A DNA stretch of 64,000 bases from Azovibrio restrictus (GTDB taxonomy: Bacteria > Bacteroidota > Bacteroidia > Chitinophagales > Chitinophagaceae), in NCBI GenBank assembly GCA_029255605.1, contig JANLJF010000016.1, forward strand, positions 39,834-103,833. Direction: 5' to 3'. Shown piece after piece: positions 56,007-64,000 of the stretch; the first letter of the stretch is position 1; every line of letters begins with the position of its first letter. A program made the translations under genes and the position numbers. The notes beneath the pieces were generated by a model. That model saw nothing but the letters and a program-made list of their open reading frames with translations, did not search any database and was not told the DNA's origin.

Positions 56007-56519
56007 TTATTGCTTAATCATGTTGTTGAACGTGAAAACCAGCGTCTGGCCACCTTCTGCGGCATTCAATGTCAATGTAGCTTTGCTGCCATCTACAGTG
56101 CCTGTACCAGTAAAGGTAGTGCCAGAGATGTTAACAGAGTTAACTGTAAAGGTAGTTGCGCTCTGTAATGTTACAGTCAATGCAGCTACTGAAGCATTCG
56201 TGTTTGTAAGCAGGTCCATACCCATTACTTTAGCGTCTGTGCCTGATGCATAGAATTTCAATGCCCAGTTTGTGTAAGTGTCGCCATCAGAGTCTACGCC
56301 ATTACCCCTGTAAGTGTTGTAATAAGAAGCACGTACTTCAGCTTGGCAAGTAGAACCTGAATACTGGAATGGGCAGCTACAAGTACCGTCTACGCAGGTA
56401 CCACCGTTGTTACATACCACATCTTTACACTCATCTTTGTTACAAGCTGTGTAAGTGATAGCGCTGAATGCGCCGATTGTCATTAATGCTGCAAATGCAA
56501 TGTTGCGGATTGATTTCAT
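56007..56519 (-). CDS. Small lipoprotein with EGF-like segment
   Basis: 170 residues from 56519 (MKSIRNIAFAAL). The lipid-attachment Cys is in TYTAC near residue 26. Residues about 30-60 (CKDVVCNNGGTCVDGTCSCPFQYSGSTC) have the EGF-like Cys spacing. The remaining 110 residues are a beta-rich domain (SATTFTVNSVNISGTTFTGTG). No enzyme motif. It is probably surface-exposed or periplasmic. Confidence 0.72.
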   Translation of the reverse strand: MKSIRNIAFAALMTIGAFSAITYTACNKDECKDVVCNNGGTCVDGTCSCPFQYSGSTCQAEVRASYYNTYRGNGVDSDGDTYTNWALKFYASGTDAKVMGMDLLTNTNASVAALTVTLQSATTFTVNSVNISGTTFTGTGTVDGSKATLTLNAAEGGQTLVFTFNNMIKQ

Positions 56520-56649
56520 AGATAGCAAATTTTGTTTTTAACGAATAGACAAATATAATGCCAAAAATACGGTGCATCACTTACATATCAAAACTTAAAC
56601 AATAATATGTTTGCTACACAATGAATTACGTTGTGTGTGCGCTATCCGT

Positions 56650-56657
56650 TACTTTTG
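56650..56657 (+). promoter_or_regulatory. -7 promoter box of the TPR gene
   Basis: TACTTTTG ends 7 bases before the ATG at 56665, the same spacing as at panD. It supports 56665 as the start. Confidence 0.6.
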
Positions 56658-56664
56658 TTGTACC

Positions 56665-58155
56665 ATGGGCCGTAAGCTGCTTATTGTTTATATCATACTT
56701 AGCTTTAGTAGTATTTGTTCTACAAAGGCCGGCTACTTCTTTGCATATGATAATCAATGCCAGAAAGCATACAAGCATTATATGGCTTTGCAGTTTGAAG
56801 AAGGGGACGCGGCACTAAGGCAGGCGCTGATAAACAATCCGCGAAACCTGATGCCCACCTATATAGCCGATTATAAAGATTGTTTACTGCTGCTGTTTAA
56901 CGGAGATAAGAAAGATTTTGAACAACTGCATCATCACCTGGATCAAAGGCTGGAATTAATAGAACGTGGGGATAAAAATACCCCATGGTACCGGCTGTGT
57001 AAAGGTGGCCTGTATATGCATTGGGCATTTGTGCATTTGCGCATGGGCGATAATTTTAAGGCCGCTACCACTTTTCGTAAGTCGTTTATAATATTGAAAG
57101 AGAACCAAAGGCTGTACCCATCGTTTGAATACGATGATATATTCTTTGGCCTGGAGAATGCTGTGGTAGGTACCATACCCGATGATTATAAATGGATAGC
57201 ATCCTTCCTGGGTATGAAAGGCAATGTAAAAAAAGGTGTGGAGCAAATTGAGCGATTCCTGGACAGGCATACCCCGCAGGATGCTATGTATGCGGAAGCA
57301 CAGGTTTTTTATGCCTATTTAAAATTCTACCTGTTATCGCAGCAGGATGAAGCCTGGCAATATGTAAACAGTAATGGCTTTTCCATCAGCAATAATTTGC
57401 TGTTTGGCTTTGTGAGGGCCAATATAGCGCTTAACTACCGCAAGGCCGATGCCGCATTGCAAACACTAAAGTATATGCAGGGCCTGGATGACTACAAGCG
57501 CTTTCCCGTGCTGGATTACGAAGTAGGGGCGGCACTGCTGCATAAGCTGGACCCTGCTGCTATCGGTTACTTCAACAAGTTTTTATCGGCCTATCGCGGC
57601 AGGTTATTCATAAAAGATACCTGGCAAAAGAAGGCATATGCCTACTACCTGCACGGAGATGAGCAGCAGGCATTGCAATGCAAGGAGGCGATAAAAAAAT
57701 ATGGCACTACCGATGTAGATGCAGACAAGCAAGCGCAGCGTTTTGCCGAGCAAAATGCGTGGCCGCAGCCATTACTATTGCAAGCCCGACTACTGATAGA
57801 TGGGGGCTATTACCAGCAGGCGCTCACCAAACTATCGGGCAAAACAGAGGCTGAGATGGGTGGTATTACAGACAAAGCTGAATACAACTTTCGCCTGGGC
57901 AGGGCATATGATGAGCTTGGCAATGACAATAAGGCATTAGAATACTATAACAGAGCTATATCCCTGGGCAGGGAGCGAAAAGAGCATTTTGCTGCACGCT
58001 CATCGCTACAGGTAGGGTTCATATATGAAAAAAGAGGAAATGCTGCCCTGGCGCTGGCCAGTTATAAAGCATGCCTGGGCATGCCGGTTCAGGATTATAA
58101 GAATTCCATATTTCAACAGGCAAAAGCAGGCATCAACCGGCTTACAGTAAAATAA
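56665..58155 (+). CDS. Secreted TPR-repeat protein
   Basis: 496 residues from 56665 (MGRKLLIVYIILSFSS), 18 codons inside the track ORF. A signal peptide ends near STKAG. The rest is helical with TPR-like pairs throughout; the clearest are YNFRLGRAYDELGNDNKALEYYNRAISLG and SLQVGFIYEKRGNAALALASYKACL near the C-terminus. It probably scaffolds protein-protein contacts in the periplasm. No partner is evident. Confidence 0.78.
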   Translation: MGRKLLIVYIILSFSSICSTKAGYFFAYDNQCQKAYKHYMALQFEEGDAALRQALINNPRNLMPTYIADYKDCLLLLFNGDKKDFEQLHHHLDQRLELIERGDKNTPWYRLCKGGLYMHWAFVHLRMGDNFKAATTFRKSFIILKENQRLYPSFEYDDIFFGLENAVVGTIPDDYKWIASFLGMKGNVKKGVEQIERFLDRHTPQDAMYAEAQVFYAYLKFYLLSQQDEAWQYVNSNGFSISNNLLFGFVRANIALNYRKADAALQTLKYMQGLDDYKRFPVLDYEVGAALLHKLDPAAIGYFNKFLSAYRGRLFIKDTWQKKAYAYYLHGDEQQALQCKEAIKKYGTTDVDADKQAQRFAEQNAWPQPLLLQARLLIDGGYYQQALTKLSGKTEAEMGGITDKAEYNFRLGRAYDELGNDNKALEYYNRAISLGRERKEHFAARSSLQVGFIYEKRGNAALALASYKACLGMPVQDYKNSIFQQAKAGINRLTVK

Positions 58156-58258
58156 TAAGCAGAAAAACGCTTGTACCTGTTTCTAAATTGCCACTTTATC
58201 CTTAAATTTAACAATTACCACCAGCCACCAAATCCAATCCCCATTTTACGTATATAGG

Positions 58259-58322
58259 TTTTAACTGTTTTTTAATCGCCGCTTAAGGTTTTTTAATGGG
58301 CTTTTAACTGGTTTTTAATCGC
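58259..58322. repeat. Direct repeat upstream of the giant secreted-protein gene
   Basis: TTTTAACTGTTTTTTAATCGC at 58259-58279 recurs as the near-identical ttttaactggtttttaatcg, then C, at 58302-58322. A partial copy (GGTTTTTTAATGGG) lies between. It may be a tandem activator or repressor site. Confidence 0.5.
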
Positions 58323-58433
58323 ACGAAACATGTATACAACATAGTTTTACTATTGCCGCCACTACCGCCTATGATTTTACATTGAACCATGTTGCTCTTT
58401 GTAATTTATTATGGTACCTAAAACAATTTGTAA

Positions 58434-61400
58434 ATGAAGCATTTTAACAAACTAAAGAAGGCATTATTAATTGTATGCCTTATGTTGTTCGGAGGTTTTT
58501 CTGCCTTTGCGCAACCGCTGAGTGGTACGTACACCATCGGGGGTACAACACCCAGCTACGCCAGCCTATCTGCTGCAATTACAGCCCTAAACAATAACGG
58601 TGTTTCGGGGCCGGTAACTTTCAACATCCGTTCTGGTTCTTATTCCGGTACCGGCTGGCAGGGCACTATCAATTCTATTACGGGTGCTAGTGCCAGCAAT
58701 ACGGTTACGTTCCAGCCTGAAAGTGGCCCGGGCACTGTTACTATTGCAACAGCAGGTACTTCTACAAGCAATAATTTCATTTTCAAACTGGATAATGCCA
58801 ATTATATAACAATTAAAGATCTTACTCTGAGTAACACTGGTACTACATATGGTACCGACGTGCAGTTTGCAGGTAGCGCATCTTATAATACGGTTGATAA
58901 TTGTACACTGACGGGTAATACAAGTACTTCTACCAGTATGTACAAGTCGCGTGTGTTTGCTTCCGGCAACACAGGTGGATATAATACGATATCTAATAAT
59001 ACCTTCCCGGCTGGTTGCTCATGGGGGGTTTATTATAGTAGTAGTTCTTCTACAAGGCCTACTAATAACGTTATCTCTGGCAATACTATAACACCATATT
59101 ATGGTTCTGTTTATGCGTATTATAATAACGATATTAAGATCAGGAACAACACAGTTAGTAAAACTACTACGGGTTCATACCAAGGTTTTAACCTAACATA
59201 CTGCGATAGTGCAGTAGAGATATCAGGGAACACTGTTACATTGACAGGTGTAGGCGGTACTACATATGGCATCTACCTTAATTATTGTAATGGGTCTGCA
59301 GGAAAGCGTCAAATAATTGCTAATAACACCTTCAGTAGTACTTCTACAAGTACCACATATGGTGTGTATATAAGCTATAGCTATTTTGATTCTTTATATG
59401 GCAACAGTTTTATACTGAATGGTACGAGCACAATGTATGCTGGTTATTTTAACTACTCAGGCGATTACATCATTCTCAATAACACTTTCAATGCTATTTC
59501 TTCCGCCAGCAGTGTTACGGGTGGCTTGTTTATATACATGCATTATAGTAAGGGTTTAACAAAGAATGGTATCATAGGAAATAATAAAATATATTCAAAA
59601 AATGTATCATCTACTTGCTACGGTTTATACTGTGTGTATCCTGATAATGTAAAGATTTATAATAACGCAATCATTACTACTAACACAGGTAGCAGTTGTT
59701 ATACAGTTTATTCTATGTATGCGTGGGGACCTGTACAGTTCCTTAACAATACTATCTATAACAATAGTAGCAGTACATCTACTGCTAACTATACTATGTA
59801 TACATATACATATGATTATTATGGCGGTACCTTCGAACTTTATAATAACATCATTGCAAAATCTAGTTCAAACGGTCGTTTCTTAGGTTGGGGTGCTCCA
59901 AACCTGGCTGATTGGTATAAATCTGATTACAATAATATTTACACACCGGCACCGGGTACTGCATGGAACTATAATCCATATAGCGGTGCTCTTACTACAG
60001 GTACTTTAAATACATGGAAGAGCAGCTTTGGCCTTGATAAAAATTCACTGTCTTACCCACCGGCGTTCATTAGCCCTTCTACGGGTGACTTAAGCCCAGA
60101 TGTAGCTAGCCCTGATGTATGGTCTATGCATGGCCGTGGTACACATATTACAGGTAATGATAAAGACATTAATGGTAATGCGAGGCCTATAGTACCTGGT
60201 TTGGGCGTTCCGGACTTAGGGGCTTATGAGTTTACACCCAATGCAGGTGTACTACCTCCATTATGCACTGTTACACCGGCAGCACCTGTTGCAGGCGGTA
60301 CCCAAGTTTACACTTTTGGATTAGATTCAGTTGCAAGCATCACTTGGGATGCTGCCGCAACCGTACCAGCAACTGCTCCTGATTGCAGGCAATATTCAGG
60401 CGTACAGCCACCATCTATTACAACGCTGAACCCTACTTACATGTATTTCTACACAGATATACAAAGTAGTACAAGCGCTGATTACAATGCTAATATTTAT
60501 TACAAAGATCCCTGGATAGGTACTATCGCATCGGATATGGTATTGCATCTTGCTAAAAAAGACGGTGCTAACCCGTGGGTAGGTTATCCTATTACTATCA
60601 GTGGTGCCAACACTGTGCGCAATTATATTTACAGCCCAACTACCCCTAAGTTGAATACTTATGGTTGGTATACCGGTATAGATGTAGCGGATAACGCGGG
60701 TGTTGATTCTATAGTTACACCTAAAGGTTTCTTCTGTGCAGGTACTTATCCTGTTACAGTACGTATTAAAAACAATGGTAACAATCCGCTTAACAGTGTA
60801 AAAATACACTGGCAGTTGAACGGTGGGCCTGTTACCACAATTAACTATACGACTACTATACCTGTTAATACCGGTGTGCCAAATAGTAATGCAGCTAATA
60901 TATTTTTAGCGAATGTTACTTTCAATACCGCTGCTAATGTTTTCAAAGTATGGACATCTGACCCGAATGGCGTGCTGGATGTGATACCTGCAGATGACAC
61001 GCTGAATATTTCTCTGCGCGCAGCACTGAATGGTACATACACTGTTGGTGGTACATCTCCCGACTTCGCAACAGTTCAGCAAGCAGTAGACGATCTGAAT
61101 GCCTTAGGCGTTTGCGGCCCTGTAGTATTTAATATACGTCCCGGTACTTACACAAATACAAAGGCACTAACGATCGGGAATTTTATAGGTAGCAGCGCTG
61201 CGAACAGAGTTGTATTCCAATCAGAAAACGGGAGTGCATCCAGTGTAGCTATCAACTGGGCGGGTGGTTCATCTACAGGAAATGCGCATGCTTTACGCTT
61301 TGCAGATGGATCTTATATCACTATCAAAAATGTAACTATCAATAGCACGGGCGCGAGCTATGCTTATACTTTAAGCTTTACAGGAAACTCGAGTTATGAT

Positions 61401-64000
61401 AGTATCGTAGGTTGCGTACTGAATGTACCAAATTCTACCAACTACTATCACCAGAATATATATGCCAGTGTTGGTTCCACCAATGATGGTATTGTTATCA
61501 TGAACAATGAAATTAATAACGGCTATTTTGGTATTTATTGGAATGGTAATTCCTCTGGCGGTACAAGGAACATAAATGTGTCGGGGAATACTTTCAATAA
61601 TTTCTACTATTACGGTACATATTTCTATTATGTTAGCGGTTGGAAGTACAACAATAATGTACTGAATGCAAGGAGTACTGCAGGTTATGGTATGACTATG
61701 TATAACTACCATACACCTACTGTGCCACAACCGTTTGAATGTAATGGCAATAAGATTCATGGTATAAACCCAAGCTATGGTGCGGCCCTGTACATTTACT
61801 ATCCTCATGGCTATTTGTCTAGTACGCTGGCCACAAAGTCTAAAATGACCAACAACGTTATAACAGTTGTTGGTAGCAGCTATTCTTATGCTGGTATCTA
61901 TATTTACTATCCATCAAATGCGGATTTTCTGAATAATAGTGTAAGCCATACTAATACAAATACGAGTGGCTATGCAGCATACATTTATGCAAGCTATTCT
62001 CCGTACAATAACAACAGTGTCAGGAATAATGCCTTTATAAATACAGGTGGCGGACCTGCATTGTATTACTATGCACCTTCAGGTACCGGTAATACAAGTG
62101 ATTACAACAATCTGTATGCAAGTGGCTCTATACTGGCCCAGATCAATGGTACAAACTATGCGAACTATCCAGCTATGAGAGCCGGCGTAGCATCACTGGG
62201 CTATGATCAGAATTCAATATCTTATAACGCCGGGTTTACGAATGCTAATACCGACTTGACACCCGATCCAACAAACCCTGCCTCTTGGTCTTTGAATGGT
62301 CGTGCACAACAGTCTACCGTTACCTCGACGGATATAAATGGTAACAATCGTCCTACAACACTGGCTGCTGGTGTTCCTGATATCGGTGCTTATGAATTTG
62401 AACCAACAGTAGCACCTCCTGCGGCCGTAGCTACACCTGCTACTGCAGCACCCGGTGTAACACAGGTATTTACTTTTGGCGGACAACCTGTTGCTACTGT
62501 AAAATGGAATACAGCATTGGCGCTTACAACTCCGCTTACTATACGTCAGTATAGCGGCCGTATCCCGCCGGCAAACTTTACTACAATAAGCGGTGGTACA
62601 CATCAGTATTTTTATACCGATTTTATACCATCAGCTATAGGTACTACTTATGATTTTGACCTGACATTAAACTATATGGATATCTGGATGGGTACTATCG
62701 CCAGCGAGTCTGGTTTGAAACTGGCTCACAAGCATGCATCCACTCCATGGATATCTTATAATGCTGCTAACAGTAGCACCAATGCTACAAGCAATACCAT
62801 ACAGGCAAATGGTGTTACCACCTTTGGTACATTTACCGGTATTCCTGATGGCGTTAACTTCAGTGCTTTACTGGTACCTGCTGGTGGTAAGTCTTATATC
62901 TGTACGGGCGATACAGTATTGCTGTTAGCCAGTCCGGTATCCGGTGGTTCTACTACCTATATTTATGAGTGGTTCAGGAATGGGGTATTAATACCCGGTG
63001 CTGCTACCAATACATACCCTGCTACTTTGGGTGGCGACTATACTGTAAAAATTACCGGTACCCAGTCTTCTACATCCATACCTGTAGGTGTAGTTGTAAC
63101 AGCTCCGCCAATGGCAACTGTTGGGGCAAGCGGTGCGCTTACTTATTGCAACGGCAGCCAACTGCAGTTATCAGCTTCAAGCCCTTCGGGCATTCTAAGC
63201 TATCAATGGCAGCTTAATGGTACGAATATACCGGGCGCTACCAGCCAAACTTACGATGTAACAACAGCCGGTACTTATAATCTGATAGTTACAAACATCG
63301 GTTGTTCAGATACATCGACTGCAACGATAGTAAATGCTGGTCCTATTAATGTGAACCTGGGGGCTGATATCACAGGTTGTGAAATCAAAAACCAACCTTA
63401 CATACTGGATGCCGGTTATCCTGGTGCTAAATATCTGTGGAGCACCGGCGATACGACCCAAACTATCCAGATATACAAAGGAAGTGGTACTTACAGTGTA
63501 TTTGTAGATGCAGGCCCAAGCTGTCAAGGTTCAGATGCAATTAATGTAACCATTAATCCGCTGCCAACAGCTACAGGTATCAGCTACATCCGTACAAATA
63601 ATACATACATATTTAACGTTGCAGGTGCACAAAATGTAACGAAAGTATTATGGATATTTAGCGATGGTACTACACACACTGCCAATACCGTAACTAAAAC
63701 TTACGATGGCAACCTGGTAGCTAAACTGGTTATCTACAATGATTGTGGTACAGATACGCTGCAAAGTGTGCAATGGGCAACCAACGTAACCACTACAGAA
63801 AATGTTGAACTGGAAGCCAGCTTGTATCCAAACCCTGCCAGCGAGCAAACATTGCTTAGTGTTGCGGGTGCTAAAATTGAGGATGTAACGATCCTGAATA
63901 ACCTTGGACAAGTGGTTTATCGCACTGTGTTGACCGAAAAGGCCGGCAAAGTAGAGCTTCCTGTAAGCAGTTTTGCAAGTGGCCGTTACATAGTACGTGC
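58434..64000 (+). CDS. Very large secreted beta-helix protein with Ig-like domains and T9SS sorting domain (3' end outside window)
   Basis: The frame is open from the ATG at 58434 to the last base, at least 1855 codons, and is missing from the ORF track because its stop lies beyond the window. A signal peptide (MLFGGFSAFAQ-like end) leads to module A: a parallel beta-helix (about residues 30-600) opened by GTYTIGGTTPSYASL and closed by VPDLGAYEF, then a beta-sandwich (YTFGLDSVASITW) and a CARDB-like domain. Module B repeats the plan from GTYTVGGTSPDFATV (about residue 866) to VPDIGAYEF, then a second sandwich. Two or three Ig-like domains, a PKD-like part (FSDGTTHTANT) and a sorting domain (ASLYPNPASEQTLLS) follow. 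Probably a surface adhesin. Confidence 0.88.
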   Translation, partial: MKHFNKLKKALLIVCLMLFGGFSAFAQPLSGTYTIGGTTPSYASLSAAITALNNNGVSGPVTFNIRSGSYSGTGWQGTINSITGASASNTVTFQPESGPGTVTIATAGTSTSNNFIFKLDNANYITIKDLTLSNTGTTYGTDVQFAGSASYNTVDNCTLTGNTSTSTSMYKSRVFASGNTGGYNTISNNTFPAGCSWGVYYSSSSSTRPTNNVISGNTITPYYGSVYAYYNNDIKIRNNTVSKTTTGSYQGFNLTYCDSAVEISGNTVTLTGVGGTTYGIYLNYCNGSAGKRQIIANNTFSSTSTSTTYGVYISYSYFDSLYGNSFILNGTSTMYAGYFNYSGDYIILNNTFNAISSASSVTGGLFIYMHYSKGLTKNGIIGNNKIYSKNVSSTCYGLYCVYPDNVKIYNNAIITTNTGSSCYTVYSMYAWGPVQFLNNTIYNNSSSTSTANYTMYTYTYDYYGGTFELYNNIIAKSSSNGRFLGWGAPNLADWYKSDYNNIYTPAPGTAWNYNPYSGALTTGTLNTWKSSFGLDKNSLSYPPAFISPSTGDLSPDVASPDVWSMHGRGTHITGNDKDINGNARPIVPGLGVPDLGAYEFTPNAGVLPPLCTVTPAAPVAGGTQVYTFGLDSVASITWDAAATVPATAPDCRQYSGVQPPSITTLNPTYMYFYTDIQSSTSADYNANIYYKDPWIGTIASDMVLHLAKKDGANPWVGYPITISGANTVRNYIYSPTTPKLNTYGWYTGIDVADNAGVDSIVTPKGFFCAGTYPVTVRIKNNGNNPLNSVKIHWQLNGGPVTTINYTTTIPVNTGVPNSNAANIFLANVTFNTAANVFKVWTSDPNGVLDVIPADDTLNISLRAALNGTYTVGGTSPDFATVQQAVDDLNALGVCGPVVFNIRPGTYTNTKALTIGNFIGSSAANRVVFQSENGSASSVAINWAGGSSTGNAHALRFADGSYITIKNVTINSTGASYAYTLSFTGNSSYDSIVGCVLNVPNSTNYYHQNIYASVGSTNDGIVIMNNEINNGYFGIYWNGNSSGGTRNINVSGNTFNNFYYYGTYFYYVSGWKYNNNVLNARSTAGYGMTMYNYHTPTVPQPFECNGNKIHGINPSYGAALYIYYPHGYLSSTLATKSKMTNNVITVVGSSYSYAGIYIYYPSNADFLNNSVSHTNTNTSGYAAYIYASYSPYNNNSVRNNAFINTGGGPALYYYAPSGTGNTSDYNNLYASGSILAQINGTNYANYPAMRAGVASLGYDQNSISYNAGFTNANTDLTPDPTNPASWSLNGRAQQSTVTSTDINGNNRPTTLAAGVPDIGAYEFEPTVAPPAAVATPATAAPGVTQVFTFGGQPVATVKWNTALALTTPLTIRQYSGRIPPANFTTISGGTHQYFYTDFIPSAIGTTYDFDLTLNYMDIWMGTIASESGLKLAHKHASTPWISYNAANSSTNATSNTIQANGVTTFGTFTGIPDGVNFSALLVPAGGKSYICTGDTVLLLASPVSGGSTTYIYEWFRNGVLIPGAATNTYPATLGGDYTVKITGTQSSTSIPVGVVVTAPPMATVGASGALTYCNGSQLQLSASSPSGILSYQWQLNGTNIPGATSQTYDVTTAGTYNLIVTNIGCSDTSTATIVNAGPINVNLGADITGCEIKNQPYILDAGYPGAKYLWSTGDTTQTIQIYKGSGTYSVFVDAGPSCQGSDAINVTINPLPTATGISYIRTNNTYIFNVAGAQNVTKVLWIFSDGTTHTANTVTKTYDGNLVAKLVIYNDCGTDTLQSVQWATNVTTTENVELEASLYPNPASEQTLLSVAGAKIEDVTILNNLGQVVYRTVLTEKAGKVELPVSSFASGRYIVR

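Noticed and set aside
60396-63911. Several short ORFs on both strands in the last 4 kb
   Set aside because: They are shadows of the large open frame that starts at 58434.

Overview
The window reads as a chromosomal segment of a Bacteroidota bacterium, most likely from the Chitinophagaceae or a neighbouring family. The evidence is T9SS parts and cargo (a PorV-type barrel protein and three proteins with C-terminal sorting domains), many lipoproteins with a Cys lipobox, a HmuY-family protein, the split ATP synthase arrangement, and repeated promoter -7 boxes of the Bacteroidetes type TAnnTTTG. I see no tRNA, rRNA, CRISPR array, prophage or transposase. Most of the window is ordinary core genome. 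The taxonomic placement is inference from gene content.

Layout. 0-4.6 kb: end of a PorV-like gene, greA, a HIT protein, an ABM monooxygenase-like gene coupled to a divergent SAM-hydroxide adenosyltransferase homologue, and a beta-helix lipoprotein. 4.5-9.6 kb: a leftward carotenoid locus (SRPBCC protein, CarH-type B12/MerR regulator, ECF sigma factor, crtI, crtB, idi) with two operator-like dyads sharing the core CACCATAA. 9.6-17 kb: VWA protein, pyrH, a polytopic GT-C-like protein, gcvT, an AlkA-like glycosylase and two small T9SS cargo proteins. 17-26 kb: CPA2 antiporter, pckA and atpBEFHA, without atpG. 26-34 kb: acetyltransferase, DPP III, a BlaI/M56 pair with a striking double-dyad operator, lon and an outer-membrane barrel. 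34-41 kb: TlpA-like lipoprotein, HmuY protein, a cytoplasm-type GH24 lysozyme, and a three-gene secreted cluster with two MORN/TonB_C paralogues. 40.7-50.4 kb: atpDC, FtsX-like permease, FemAB-like protein, SIMPL protein, grpE-dnaJ, an acyltransferase and rpsF-rpsR-rplI. 50.5-58.2 kb: panD, a flippase-like protein, rfaE2, ppk, ppx, two small lipoproteins and a TPR protein. 58.4-64 kb: a very large secreted protein that runs off the window. The supplied ORF track omits it because its stop lies outside.

How genes work together. idi, crtB and crtI supply and convert isoprenoid precursors to desaturated C40 carotenoid; the CarH-type protein and sigma factor probably make this light- and B12-responsive. 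The atp clusters encode every F1Fo subunit except gamma. ppk and ppx form a polyphosphate synthesis/degradation pair. The PorV-like protein belongs to the secretion route used by the sorting-domain proteins.

The most interesting items are the blaI operator/promoter overlapping the start codon, the CarH-type regulator with Met where CarH has its light-state His ligand, the shared dyad in the carotenoid locus, the SAM-hydroxide adenosyltransferase homologue that appears to lack the catalytic triad, the signal-less GH24 lysozyme, and the unlisted giant duplicated beta-helix protein. I found no clear wholly new multi-gene system; the strongest candidates for undescribed biology are the 37.7-40.6 kb secreted cluster and the carotenoid regulatory layout.
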